From NCBI GenBank assembly GCA_017432075.1, contig JAFRJV010000063.1:1-34274 (forward strand): DNA of 34,274 bases, written 5' to 3'. The DNA comes from Mogibacterium sp. (GTDB taxonomy: Bacteria > Bacillota > Clostridia > Peptostreptococcales > Anaerovoracaceae). Positions 23,159 to 34,237 of this stretch are shown piece by piece. How positions within the stretch are numbered: the first letter of the stretch is position 1; each line of letters starts with the position of its first letter. Position numbers and translations under genes: made by a program. The notes beneath the pieces are model-generated. The model did no database searches. It saw only the letters and a list, made by a program, of their open reading frames with translations, and was not told the DNA's origin.

Positions 23159-24205
23159 ATGAAATATCTGAACATTCTGCTGGTATTCATACCGGTGACT
23201 ATATATGGAAAGATAGCGGGATTCTCGGATCCCATGCTTTTCATATTCAGTGCGCTTGCGATAATCCCGCTTGCGGGAGTGATGGGCAAGAGCACCGAGG
23301 ATATCGCCTGCTTCTGCGGGCAGAAGATAGGCGGACTGCTGAACGCGACATTCGGAAACGCGACCGAGCTCATCATCGCCTTCATAGCCATGAAAGAGGG
23401 GCTTTTCGATGTAGTAAAAGCGTCGCTTGCCGGTTCTGTAATAGGCAACATACTGCTTGTGCTCGGCATGTCCATGCTGGTTGGCGGATTAAAGCACAAA
23501 ATCCAGAAATTCAATATCAATTCGATCAACATCACTGCCAGCATGCTTCTGTTTTCCGTGCTGGGTCTGGGCATTCCTGCGATCTTCACGCATGCACTGC
23601 CTGAGTCCAGCCTCACAACGGAGTATGAGGGCTTCAGCGTTGTCGTCGCACTCCTGATGCTGCTGGTGTATGTGATGCAGTTCGTGTTCACATTCGTGAC
23701 TCACAGGGCGCTTTATGAAGACTCTGTGCCTGACGAAGAGGAGCATCATGACGCAAGTCTGCCTCGCGCAATAATCATGCTGATCGCATCTACCATCGCC
23801 ATTGCAGTGATCTCAGAGATATTTGTCGGAACAGTCGAGCCGATGGCGGAGAGCGCAGGTCTCCACAAGACCTTCGTAGGTATCATACTGGTGCCGATCA
23901 TAGGAAATGCCGCAGAGCATTCATCCGCGATCATCATGGCGGCCAAAAACAAGATGAACGCTGCAATAGAGATCGCGCTGGGATCGAGCCTGCAGATCAT
24001 CCTGTTCGTCATACCGGTTCTGACACTGCTCAGTCTGTTCTTTACACCGATGAGCATCGTGTTCACACCATTCGAGCTGGTTTCGGTAACAGGCGCAGTG
24101 CTGATCGCCAACAGAGTCGCTTCGGACGGAGAGTCCAACTGGCTGGAGGGCCTTCAGCTGGTGACTGTATACTTCATGATAGGCGCTGCATTCTTCTTTG
24201 TTTAG
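23159..24205 (+). CDS. CaxA-type calcium/proton antiporter
   Basis: A 348-residue integral membrane protein with about eleven hydrophobic helices. The two inverted alpha repeats of the CaCA superfamily are visible as FGNATELI (65-72) and IGNAAEHSSA (248-257), each with the essential Glu. A short acidic loop (PDEEEHHDAS, 191-200) separates the halves. The family exchanges Ca2+ for H+ across the cytoplasmic membrane. GGGGAGG stands 7 bases before the ATG. No regulator is adjacent. Ion preference is inferred from family. Confidence 0.92.
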   Translation: MKYLNILLVFIPVTIYGKIAGFSDPMLFIFSALAIIPLAGVMGKSTEDIACFCGQKIGGLLNATFGNATELIIAFIAMKEGLFDVVKASLAGSVIGNILLVLGMSMLVGGLKHKIQKFNINSINITASMLLFSVLGLGIPAIFTHALPESSLTTEYEGFSVVVALLMLLVYVMQFVFTFVTHRALYEDSVPDEEEHHDASLPRAIIMLIASTIAIAVISEIFVGTVEPMAESAGLHKTFVGIILVPIIGNAAEHSSAIIMAAKNKMNAAIEIALGSSLQIILFVIPVLTLLSLFFTPMSIVFTPFELVSVTGAVLIANRVASDGESNWLEGLQLVTVYFMIGAAFFFV

Positions 24206-24215
24206 AGGTGGACGT

Positions 24216-25151
24216 ATGAGCAGATACGATATAGTTTTCATAGGTACAGCCATACTGGATTCAGTCGTAAAGGGTTTTGACCCAGATCCTGTTTCAGTTG
24301 CAGGATTCAGGGCCGAGAGCGGATCCATCAATGCCGGAGGAGAAGGCGTCAACGGATCGATAGCCTCTTCAAAGCTCGGCATGAAGAGCGCTCTTCTGTG
24401 CTTCCTCGGAAAAGATCAGGCAGGAGACCTTATCGAAGCAGAACTGGCGAAGCATGGCGTAGACACAAGCTGCATAATCAGGACCGCTGAGCATCCAACC
24501 CCGATAACCACGATATTCGTGGCCGAAGACGGGAACCGCAAATCGATAACCAACAACGCCCACAGCTACAATTTCCATCCTGAACAGTATCCGGACATGT
24601 TTACGGATACGAAGGCGGTAGTGATAGGGTCGCTGTTCAGAGCGCCGTTCAATGATCCTGACGTCATAAAAGAAGTAGTTTCACAGGCACACTCAAAGGG
24701 CATACCGGTATTTGCGGATACAAAGATCCCTAACTTCAGAAGGCTCACACTCGACGACATAGCCGATTCTCTTTCGATGATAGATTACATAACTCCGAAC
24801 GAGGACGAAGCCAGGTTCTTCACGGGCGAAGACAAGCCTGAAAAGATGGCCGAGGCATTCCTCGCAAAAGGCGTGAAGAACGTGATCATAAAGCTTGGCG
24901 GCAGAGGATGTTTCCTGATGAACAGCAATGAGAAGATACACCTCTATGCGCATAAGATAGATGTGGTCGATGCCACAGGAGCAGGAGACAATTTCATGGC
25001 AGGATTCGTGTCCGAGATCATTCGCGGAAGCGATGTCAAGAAAGCGCTTTCTTTCGCAAACGCATGCGGAGCCATATGCGCTACAGCGGTCGGAACAGGA
25101 ACGGCACTTCGCGACAGAGAACAGGTGCTGAGATTCATGAGAGCAGAATAA
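24216..25151 (+). CDS. PfkB-family carbohydrate kinase
   Basis: A 311-residue ribokinase-like kinase. GGEGVNGSIASSKLG (41-55) is the substrate-binding glycine motif, and DATGAGDNF (252-260) the ATP-binding signature with catalytic base D258. The substrate may be a sugar or nucleoside; nothing in the neighbours (CaxA, an esterase) identifies it. The ATG at 24216 has GAGGTGG nearby, making it better than the Met six codons upstream. It lies 10 bases after the antiporter gene. Confidence 0.9.
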   Translation: MSRYDIVFIGTAILDSVVKGFDPDPVSVAGFRAESGSINAGGEGVNGSIASSKLGMKSALLCFLGKDQAGDLIEAELAKHGVDTSCIIRTAEHPTPITTIFVAEDGNRKSITNNAHSYNFHPEQYPDMFTDTKAVVIGSLFRAPFNDPDVIKEVVSQAHSKGIPVFADTKIPNFRRLTLDDIADSLSMIDYITPNEDEARFFTGEDKPEKMAEAFLAKGVKNVIIKLGGRGCFLMNSNEKIHLYAHKIDVVDATGAGDNFMAGFVSEIIRGSDVKKALSFANACGAICATAVGTGTALRDREQVLRFMRAE

Positions 25152-25181
25152 ACAACAGGAAAACAGCAGGGAATAGAGATA

Positions 25182-25952
25182 ATGCTTATCAAACAGGATT
25201 TTTACTTTAACTCATTAGGTGCAAACAGACCATTACACATAAGGATCCCGGATCACGGCGAACCGCCGTTTCCGGTATTCTACTTTTTTGACGGGCACAA
25301 TCTTTTCAGGGACGAAGATGCCACTTTCGGCAAGTCGTGGGGCCTTGAAGAATACTGCAGGGACTGGGACAAGCAGATGATAATCGTCGGTGTCGAGTGT
25401 GCTCACGGACACAACGAGCGCATGTCGGAATACCTGCCGTACGGAGTGAATTTCGGATGGCTGAGAGGCATAGAGCCGAGGGGCGAGGCGACGATGCAGG
25501 GCATCATATATGAGCTGAAGCCTTACATAGATGCAACATTCCCGACGATACCATTCAGGGAATGTACCGCGATCGGAGGCTCGAGCATGGGCGGTCTGAT
25601 GGCAGCGTATGCGGTAGTCAAATATAATGATTACATTTCCAAGGCAGCCTGCGTTTCACCTTCAATCGGAAGCGTGAGCGGCAAGCTCTGGCATGATATG
25701 AATAACACGTACATGAGTCCGGATACACGGGTCTACCTTTCATGGGGAACTCAGGAAGGCTACGGCAAAATAAAGGATCCGGATGTTGAGGATACGTCGA
25801 GCTGGATATATAAGACATGCCGTGGTACAGCTAACAAAGTGATCGCTGCAGGGGGAAAAGCAAAACTGTACTGCCAGGTAGGCGGCAGGCATTGCGAAGC
25901 AGACTGGGAGAAACAGCTTGGCATATTCATGCCGTTCCTCTGGCAGGAATGA
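25182..25952 (+). CDS. Putative esterase (alpha/beta hydrolase)
   Basis: A 256-residue cytosolic protein of the PF00756-like esterase group. The nucleophile elbow is GGSSMGG with S135, an early strand PVFYFFDGHNLF holds a likely Asp, and H237 in the GGRHCEADWE segment is the probable catalytic His. No signal peptide is seen. Substrate is unknown; family members range from acyl esterases to feruloyl esterases and siderophore hydrolases. It precedes a LysR-type regulator by 21 bases. Confidence 0.85.
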   Translation: MLIKQDFYFNSLGANRPLHIRIPDHGEPPFPVFYFFDGHNLFRDEDATFGKSWGLEEYCRDWDKQMIIVGVECAHGHNERMSEYLPYGVNFGWLRGIEPRGEATMQGIIYELKPYIDATFPTIPFRECTAIGGSSMGGLMAAYAVVKYNDYISKAACVSPSIGSVSGKLWHDMNNTYMSPDTRVYLSWGTQEGYGKIKDPDVEDTSSWIYKTCRGTANKVIAAGGKAKLYCQVGGRHCEADWEKQLGIFMPFLWQE

Positions 25953-25973
25953 CAGCAATTGGGGGACTGAGAG

Positions 25974-26855
25974 ATGGATTTGAGAAGTTTACGCTATTTC
26001 GTTACAGTAGCTGAAGAACTGAATGTAACAAGAGCTGCTGAAAAGCTGCATATGAGTCAGCCGCCTCTGAGCGCACAGATCAAAAGCCTGGAAGAGGAAC
26101 TTGATACCACGCTTTTCATAAGAGGAAAAAGGCGTCTTAAACTTACTGAATCAGGCCAGCTTCTTTACAGGAGGGCAAAGGAAATACTCAGCCTTTCCGA
26201 AAAGACGCGGTCAGAAGTGCATTCCATGGGAGAAGGAATGAGGGGGACTATATCAATAGGTCTTGTCGAAGGAATGGCTCCCGACATTGCCGCGGAATGG
26301 TTTGCGGGTTTCATCAGCAAATATCCGAATATACGCTTCAGGATACTTGACGGAAGCACCGATGACCTGCTTGAAAAGATGCGTACAGGACTCATAAGCC
26401 TGGCTGTTATAACATCGCCGTGCGATCATTCACTTCTGCACAGTTTCCATGTGGGAGAGGAAAGGATCGCGGCACTTATCAATAAGACACACCCGCTGGC
26501 AATGAAAGACGGCGATGAGATCGGCATCCGGGATCTTGAAGGGGAGAATCTTATCGTTCCGAGCAGGAAGGCGCTTATTGACACCATCTACAAATGGTTT
26601 GAAAAAGAAGGCACTGAACCGAAGATAGTCTGCGAGATGGACAGCTATCTCGACGCGGCAGCACTTGCGGGCAGAATGGTAGGTATAAGTATATACCCGA
26701 GAACCGCATACATTCCGAATGACTCACTGATCTTCAAAGAGATATCCGGCGGTGACAAGAAGATGGAGTATCTGTTTGTATGGCGCAAGGGTCATCCGCT
26801 GCCTACGATAGAGAAGACATTCATTGACTTCGTCAAGGACATGGTTTCACAGTAA
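25974..26855 (+). CDS. LysR-family transcriptional regulator
   Basis: A 293-residue protein. Residues 1-60 form the LysR winged HTH (MDLRSLRYFVTVAEELNVTR, then LHMSQPPLSAQIKSLE), and residues 90-290 are a type 2 periplasmic-binding-like effector domain. It is not divergent from a target gene, unlike most LysR regulators: the esterase lies upstream and glutamine synthetase downstream, both on the same strand. An imperfect inverted repeat at 26932-26962, between this gene and glnN, could be its site, but that link is inference. A terminator separates it from glnN. Confidence 0.92.
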   Translation: MDLRSLRYFVTVAEELNVTRAAEKLHMSQPPLSAQIKSLEEELDTTLFIRGKRRLKLTESGQLLYRRAKEILSLSEKTRSEVHSMGEGMRGTISIGLVEGMAPDIAAEWFAGFISKYPNIRFRILDGSTDDLLEKMRTGLISLAVITSPCDHSLLHSFHVGEERIAALINKTHPLAMKDGDEIGIRDLEGENLIVPSRKALIDTIYKWFEKEGTEPKIVCEMDSYLDAAALAGRMVGISIYPRTAYIPNDSLIFKEISGGDKKMEYLFVWRKGHPLPTIEKTFIDFVKDMVSQ

Positions 26856-26884
26856 AACAGATTTTAATTCTATAAATCAGCTGC

Positions 26885-26914
26885 GGAGAGCTTCAGAAAC
26901 GGAGCTCTCTTTTC
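26885..26914 (+). terminator. Rho-independent terminator after LysR gene
   Basis: GAGAGCTTC (26886-26894) pairs with GGAGCTCTC (26901-26909), including one wobble pair, around AGAAAC. TTTT follows. It separates the LysR gene from the glutamine synthetase cluster. Confidence 0.82.
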
Positions 26915-26931
26915 ATATGCAAAAAATATGG

Positions 26932-26962
26932 TAATACGAAGTATATATGTATTTCATTATTA
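26932..26962. promoter_or_regulatory. Imperfect inverted repeat upstream of glnN
   Basis: The AT-rich stretch TAATACGAA at the left and TTTCATTATTA at the right form an imperfect dyad around TATATATG. It lies 85-115 bases before glnN, so it may be an operator overlapping the cluster promoter. No TnrA/GlnR-type consensus was seen. Confidence 0.3.
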
Positions 26963-27017
26963 AAACTGCAGGGGTTATTTTTGAAGCATATTTAAAAAAA
27001 TCACAGGGCTAAACAGC

Positions 27018-27050
27018 ATGAAGCAAGTGAAAGGAGGATCGGTAAGATGA
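27018..27050 (+). other. Possible 10-codon leader ORF overlapping the glnN start
   Basis: ATG at 27018 encodes MKQVKGGSVR and its TGA overlaps the glnN ATG (27047-27050). The AGGAGG used by glnN lies inside it. A translated leader could couple or tune glnN translation; chance is equally plausible for such a short frame. Confidence 0.25.
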
Positions 27051-29137
27051 GCAGAGTACTGGACCGTTTCGGATCTATGGTATTCGATGACAAAGTAATG
27101 AGAGCGATGCTGTCTGAGGACGCATATCGCTCAATGAGAAATACTATCAACAGAGGAGATCCTCTGAATCAGGAGATAGCAAATGCCGTTGCCCAGGCAA
27201 TGAAAGACTGGGCAGTCTCAAACGGAGCTACTCACTTCACACACTGGTTTCAGCCTCTCACAGGCATAACCGCTGAGAAGCACGACAGCTTTATCCAGGC
27301 ATCACCGGACGGGAGAGTGATCATGGAGTTCTCAGGCAAGGAGCTGATAAAAGGGGAACCTGACGCATCGTCGTTTCCTTCCGGAGGGCTCAGAGCCACA
27401 TTCGAGGCCAGGGGATATACTGCCTGGGATCCTACATCATACGCGTTCATAAGAGACCGCACACTGTGCATCCCGACAGCTTTCTGTTCATACAGCGGAG
27501 AAGCGATGGATGAAAAAACATCACTTCTGAGATCGATGGATGCGCTCAACGCTCAGGCACTCAGGGTACTTCATCTTATGGGTAACGAATCGGTAAAAAG
27601 AGTCCATGCGGTTGCCGGAGCTGAGCAGGAATACTTCCTTGTTCCACGGGATCTTTACGATAAAAGACCTGACCTGAGGTTCACGGGGAGGACTCTATTT
27701 GGCGTGATGCCTCCGAAAGGGCAGGAACTTGACGACCACTATTTCGGAGCTATAAAACCCGAGATAGCCAGATTCATGGAAGAGCTGAATGATGAACTCT
27801 GGAAGCTTGGGGTGCTGGCAAAGACAGAGCACAATGAGGTAGCTCCTTCGCAGCATGAGCTTGCGTGCATATATACAAAGGTCAATGTCACTGTCGACCA
27901 GAACCAGCTGGTCATGGAGATGATCAAAAAGGTCGCGGAGAGACACGGATTCGTAGCCTTGCTGCACGAGAAACCTTACGATGGAGTAAACGGAAGCGGA
28001 AAGCACAACAACTGGTCACTTTCAACAGACAGGGGAGACAACCTGCTTGCGCCGGGAGATACTCCTCACGATAATGCTCAGTTCCTGCTGTTCCTTTGTG
28101 CAGTAATAAAGGCAGTTGACGATTATCAGGATCTTCTGAGGATATCCGTTGCGTCTGCCGGCAATGATCACAGACTCGGTGCCAGCGAGGCACCGCCGGC
28201 GGTCATTTCCATGTTTCTGGGCGATGAGCTCACTGCGGTCCTGGAATCGATCGAGAAGGACGTGCCTTATGAAAACAGCGGAGAAGTGCTGATGAAACTG
28301 GGGACGGAGGTGCTGCCGGGATTCAGGAGAGACAACACCGACAGGAACCGCACATCGCCGTTCGCATTCACGGGAAACAAGTTTGAGTTCAGGATGCCGG
28401 GGGCGATGAGCAGTCTGGCATTCCCGAATGTCATTCTCAACAGCGCAGTCGCGGATGCTCTGAAATACTACGCAGACAGACTTGAAGGTGCCGCGGATCT
28501 CAGTGAGACCGTATACACCCTTATAAGAGAAACCATACGTAAACATAAACGCATAATTTTCAACGGCAACGGATATGAACAGGAGTGGCTCCTGGAAGCA
28601 GAGAAAAGAGGACTCTCCAACTACAGGACCACCCCGGACTGCGTACCTCATCTGCTGGATGAAAAGAACGTAAAAATGCTGACAGGGCATAAAGTATTCA
28701 GCAGATCAGAACTGGAATCCAGATGCGAGATAATTCTCGAGAATTACTGCAAGACCATCTGCATCGAGGCCAGGACAATGAGATCAATGGCGATAAAGAG
28801 GATAGCACCTGCAGTTGAAGCGTATACCGCTGAGCTTTCAGCAAACATGAATGAAAAGAAGCGTGCTTTGCCTGATCTCGAATGCAGATTCGAGAAGGAG
28901 ATAATCGCAAAACTGTCCGATAGGACCGACCGGATATACGGTGATGTGCAGAGTATGATCTGTGTGCTCAACACTCTCGGCGGAGAGGATTACTTCAAAG
29001 AGTCTGAGATCATACGCGATGAGCTCATTCCGGCGATGAGAAAGCTGAGGGAAGACGGTGACGCTGCAGAGATGCTCACTTCAAAGAAATACTGGCCGCT
29101 TCCGAATTATGGTCTTCTGATGTTCGGAGAGAAATGA
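27047..29137 (+). CDS. glnN: Glutamine synthetase, type III
   Basis: A 696-residue GSIII enzyme, far longer than the about 450-residue GSI. The type-specific VAPSQHE (265-271) and NGSGKHNNWS (315-324) active-site motifs are present, and FRMPGAMSS carries the substrate-binding Arg. It makes glutamine from glutamate, ammonia and ATP. AAAGGAGG precedes the ATG. It is the first gene of a cluster whose other three enzymes all use glutamine as amide donor. No GlnB or adenylyltransferase gene is nearby, in line with control of GSIII by other means. Confidence 0.96.
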   Translation: MSRVLDRFGSMVFDDKVMRAMLSEDAYRSMRNTINRGDPLNQEIANAVAQAMKDWAVSNGATHFTHWFQPLTGITAEKHDSFIQASPDGRVIMEFSGKELIKGEPDASSFPSGGLRATFEARGYTAWDPTSYAFIRDRTLCIPTAFCSYSGEAMDEKTSLLRSMDALNAQALRVLHLMGNESVKRVHAVAGAEQEYFLVPRDLYDKRPDLRFTGRTLFGVMPPKGQELDDHYFGAIKPEIARFMEELNDELWKLGVLAKTEHNEVAPSQHELACIYTKVNVTVDQNQLVMEMIKKVAERHGFVALLHEKPYDGVNGSGKHNNWSLSTDRGDNLLAPGDTPHDNAQFLLFLCAVIKAVDDYQDLLRISVASAGNDHRLGASEAPPAVISMFLGDELTAVLESIEKDVPYENSGEVLMKLGTEVLPGFRRDNTDRNRTSPFAFTGNKFEFRMPGAMSSLAFPNVILNSAVADALKYYADRLEGAADLSETVYTLIRETIRKHKRIIFNGNGYEQEWLLEAEKRGLSNYRTTPDCVPHLLDEKNVKMLTGHKVFSRSELESRCEIILENYCKTICIEARTMRSMAIKRIAPAVEAYTAELSANMNEKKRALPDLECRFEKEIIAKLSDRTDRIYGDVQSMICVLNTLGGEDYFKESEIIRDELIPAMRKLREDGDAAEMLTSKKYWPLPNYGLLMFGEK

Positions 29138-29161
29138 CGTTTCACCTGAAGGGAGGAAGAT

Positions 29162-30742
29162 ATGTGTACGATAATGGCTTCTACAGGAAGCAGAATAATA
29201 CGTGAAGAATTCGAAACCGCATTTGCGAGGACAAAGTACAGAGGCCCGGATGATACGCGTATCGTAACAAACGAGAGAGGGATCATGGGCTTCCACAGAC
29301 TTTCGATCATGGGGCTCACACCGGAAGGCATGCAGCCTTTCGAAATGAACGGATGGAAGGTCATCTGTAACGGTGAGCTATACGGATTTGAGAAGCAGAA
29401 GCGCGAATTAATGGAAAAAGGCTATGTATTCAGGTCTGGCTCAGACTGTGAGATAATCCTGCCTCTGTTCTTCGAATACGGTACGGATATGTTCAGAATG
29501 CTCGACGCCGAGTTCGCATGCGTACTCTATAACGGGGCAACCGGCGAATACATAGCAGCAAGAGATCCCATCGGGATCAGGCCGCTTTATTACGGCTATG
29601 ATCCTGCAGGGGATATAGTATTTGCCAGCGAGGCCAAGAGCCTTCTGGGGATAACAGGCAGGATAATGCCATTCCCGCCCGGACACTACTGGATAAAGGG
29701 GGAATTTGTCAGTTATCACGACGTAACAGAAGTGAACGGGTATCTTTCTGACGATGCTGACACTGTTTCCAGGAATATCAGGGAAAAACTCATAGAGGGT
29801 GTGAGAAAAAGACTGGTAGCTGATGCCCGGGTGGGATTCCTGCTGTCCGGAGGCCTTGACTCTTCACTTGTATGCGCAATAGCCGCAAGGGAGAGCGACG
29901 AGCCTATAAAAACTTTCTCTGTCGGTATGGACATAGATCCCATCGACCTCAAATATGCCAGAACCGTTGCGGATTACATAGGAAGCGATCACACCGAAGT
30001 GATCATGAGCAGACAGGATGTGCTGGACGCACTCGAGGAGGTGATCTACCTGCTTGGCACGTACGACATTACCACGATCAGAGCCTCCATGGGCATGTAT
30101 CTTATGTGCAAAGCGATTCATGAGACCACTGATCTGCGCGTGATCCTGACAGGCGAGATATCCGATGAACTTTTCGGCTACAAGTATACTGATTTCGCTC
30201 CGTCCGCGGAGGCTTTTCAGGAGGAGGCGTGCAAGCGCATGAGGGAGCTTCACATGTACGACGTGCTCAGAGCCGACAGATGCATATCGGGCAACAGCCT
30301 GGAAGGAAGAGTACCTTTCGGTGATCTCGATTTTGTCAGATATGTAATGTCAATAGATCCTGAAATGAAAATGAACAGGTACGGTAAGGGCAAATATCTT
30401 CTCAGAAAAGCATTCGAGGGAGATTATCTGCCTGACGAAATACTGTGGAGAGAAAAAGCGGCCTTTTCAGATGCGGTAGGCCATTCCATGGTCGATGATC
30501 TGAAGGCATACGCGGAGACTGTATATACCGACGAGGAATTTGAAGCAGGCTGCAGAAAATACGAATATGCGGCTCCGTTCACCAAGGAGTCGCTGCTTTA
30601 CCGCGATATATTCGAGAAATACTATCCGGGTCAGGCTGAGATGATCGTTGACTTCTGGATGCCTAACAAGGAGTGGAAGGGCTGCGATGTGAACGACCCA
30701 TCCGCCAGAGTTCTCTCCAACTACGGTGACAGCGGAAAATAA
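29162..30742 (+). CDS. asnB: Asparagine synthase (glutamine-hydrolysing)
   Basis: A 526-residue two-domain enzyme. The N-terminal glutaminase uses C2 (MCTIMAS) after Met removal, with RGPDD and the VICNGELYG segment. The synthetase domain has the ATP-pyrophosphatase loop SGGLDSS (229-235). It converts aspartate, glutamine and ATP to asparagine, glutamate, AMP and PPi. The usual MCGI start is MCTI here, a common variant. GGGAGGAAG lies directly before the ATG. It follows glnN by 24 bases. Confidence 0.94.
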   Translation: MCTIMASTGSRIIREEFETAFARTKYRGPDDTRIVTNERGIMGFHRLSIMGLTPEGMQPFEMNGWKVICNGELYGFEKQKRELMEKGYVFRSGSDCEIILPLFFEYGTDMFRMLDAEFACVLYNGATGEYIAARDPIGIRPLYYGYDPAGDIVFASEAKSLLGITGRIMPFPPGHYWIKGEFVSYHDVTEVNGYLSDDADTVSRNIREKLIEGVRKRLVADARVGFLLSGGLDSSLVCAIAARESDEPIKTFSVGMDIDPIDLKYARTVADYIGSDHTEVIMSRQDVLDALEEVIYLLGTYDITTIRASMGMYLMCKAIHETTDLRVILTGEISDELFGYKYTDFAPSAEAFQEEACKRMRELHMYDVLRADRCISGNSLEGRVPFGDLDFVRYVMSIDPEMKMNRYGKGKYLLRKAFEGDYLPDEILWREKAAFSDAVGHSMVDDLKAYAETVYTDEEFEAGCRKYEYAAPFTKESLLYRDIFEKYYPGQAEMIVDFWMPNKEWKGCDVNDPSARVLSNYGDSGK

Positions 30743-32365
<1,623 letters not shown>

Positions 32366-32368
32366 AAC

Positions 32369-34237
32369 ATGTGTGGAATAGTAGGATTTACCGGAAGACA
32401 ACAGGCCGCGCCTGTATTGCTCAACGGTTTGTCAAAACTGGAATACAGAGGATATGATTCTTCGGGACTTGCCGTGCGCGACGGTGAGTCGCTGGCGGAA
32501 GTCGTAAAGGCAACAGGCAAGCTGAAGAACCTTGCTGATAAGATCGATAACGGAAAAGCCCTGCCGGGAACCTGCGGTATCGGGCACACAAGATGGGCGA
32601 CCCACGGTGAGCCTTCACAGAACAATGCACATCCGCACGTCAGCGGCAATGCTTTGGGTTCCGCATCGGGACCGGTCGAGTCTGATGTTGTCGGAGTCCA
32701 TAACGGAATCATCGAAAACTATGAAGAGCTGAAGGCCAAGCTCATAGGAAACGGCTACACCTTCTACAGCTCGACTGATACCGAAGTAGCTATCAAGCTG
32801 GTCGATTACTATTACAAGAAGTATAAGATCGGACCTATCGACGCCATCAACAGGATGATGGTGCGCGTAAGAGGCTCATATGCGCTTGCTCTCATGTTCA
32901 AGGACTATCCGGGCGAGATCTACGCTGCCCGCAAGGACAGCCCGATGGTTATCGGAACAGCAGACGGAGAGTCGTTCCTCGCTTCTGATGTACCGGCTCT
33001 TCTTAAGTACACCCGCGACATCTATTACATAGAGGATCTGCATTCGGTAAGGATACTTCCGGGCGAGCTGCACTTCTACGACCTCAACGGTGACGAGGTA
33101 GAGGTTGAGCAGAAGCACATCACATGGGATGCTGAAGCAGCTGAAAAGGGCGGCTATGAGCACTTCATGATCAAGGAGATCCACGAGCAGCCGAAAGCCA
33201 TACGCGATACTCTCAACAGCGTGATAAACGACGGAAAGATCGACCTTTCCGCAGCCGGACTCACTGAAGATGTGCTGGCAGGCATAAGCGAGATACACAT
33301 CGTTGCATGCGGTTCTGCATGGCATGCCGGAATGGTGGGCAAGTATGTTATTGAGGATCTTGCGGAGATCCCGGTCAGCTCGGAGATCGCTTCGGAATTC
33401 AGATACAAGAAGATACTCATCGACAAAGATGCGCTTGTAATAATAATTTCACAGTCCGGAGAGACCGCCGACACGCTGGCGGCACTCAGAGCGGCCAAAG
33501 CGAAAGGCATCCGCACTCTCGGCATCGTCAATGTCGTAGGATCCACAATCGCGAGGGAAGCAGACACTGTTCTGTACACGCTGGCCGGACCGGAGATCGC
33601 TGTAGCCACCACTAAGGCTTACAGCTCACAGCTGGCAGCCCTGTATACAATAGCCGTTGCTCTCGGAAAAGCAAAAGGAAAAATCGACGGACCGGACTAC
33701 AAGTACTATATCGAGGAGCTGCAGGCTCTGCCTGATAAGATAGAAAAAACGCTTGAGTCCAAAGAAAGGATACAGTGGTTCGCAGCTAAATACTCGAATG
33801 CACGCGATGTGTTCTTCCTCGGAAGAGGTCTCGACTACGCGGTCAGCCTCGAAGGAAGCCTCAAGATGAAAGAGATCAGCTACATCCACAGCGAGGCATA
33901 TGCAGCAGGAGAGCTCAAGCACGGCACCATCAGCCTCATCGAAAACGGCATTCTCGTAATAGGACTGCTGACGCAGGATGATCTCCTTGAGAAGACTGTC
34001 AGCAACATGGCAGAATGCAAGGCGCGCGGAGCATACCTGTTCGGCGTGACAACTGACGGCAGATACAACGTAGAGGATTCAGTCAACTTCACGATTTACG
34101 TGCCGAGAGCAGACGAGCACTTCGTCGGAAGCCTGGCAGTGATCCCGCTGCAGCTGCTCGGATACTATATAAGCATTGCAAAGGGTCTCGACGTGGACAA
34201 GCCGCGTAACCTGGCAAAATCGGTAACCGTAGAATAA
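32369..34237 (+). CDS. glmS: Glutamine-fructose-6-phosphate aminotransferase (isomerizing)
   Basis: A 622-residue enzyme. C2 of MCGIVGF is the glutaminase nucleophile, with HTRWATHGEPS downstream; two SIS domains follow, with CGSAWHAG and SQSGETADT in the first. It makes glucosamine-6-phosphate for peptidoglycan. The start lies 3 bases after the pyrG stop and its AGGAG site is inside pyrG. There is no room for a glmS ribozyme, so control must be through the shared transcript or product inhibition. It is slightly longer than the usual 600-610 residues. Confidence 0.96.
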   Translation: MCGIVGFTGRQQAAPVLLNGLSKLEYRGYDSSGLAVRDGESLAEVVKATGKLKNLADKIDNGKALPGTCGIGHTRWATHGEPSQNNAHPHVSGNALGSASGPVESDVVGVHNGIIENYEELKAKLIGNGYTFYSSTDTEVAIKLVDYYYKKYKIGPIDAINRMMVRVRGSYALALMFKDYPGEIYAARKDSPMVIGTADGESFLASDVPALLKYTRDIYYIEDLHSVRILPGELHFYDLNGDEVEVEQKHITWDAEAAEKGGYEHFMIKEIHEQPKAIRDTLNSVINDGKIDLSAAGLTEDVLAGISEIHIVACGSAWHAGMVGKYVIEDLAEIPVSSEIASEFRYKKILIDKDALVIIISQSGETADTLAALRAAKAKGIRTLGIVNVVGSTIAREADTVLYTLAGPEIAVATTKAYSSQLAALYTIAVALGKAKGKIDGPDYKYYIEELQALPDKIEKTLESKERIQWFAAKYSNARDVFFLGRGLDYAVSLEGSLKMKEISYIHSEAYAAGELKHGTISLIENGILVIGLLTQDDLLEKTVSNMAECKARGAYLFGVTTDGRYNVEDSVNFTIYVPRADEHFVGSLAVIPLQLLGYYISIAKGLDVDKPRNLAKSVTVE

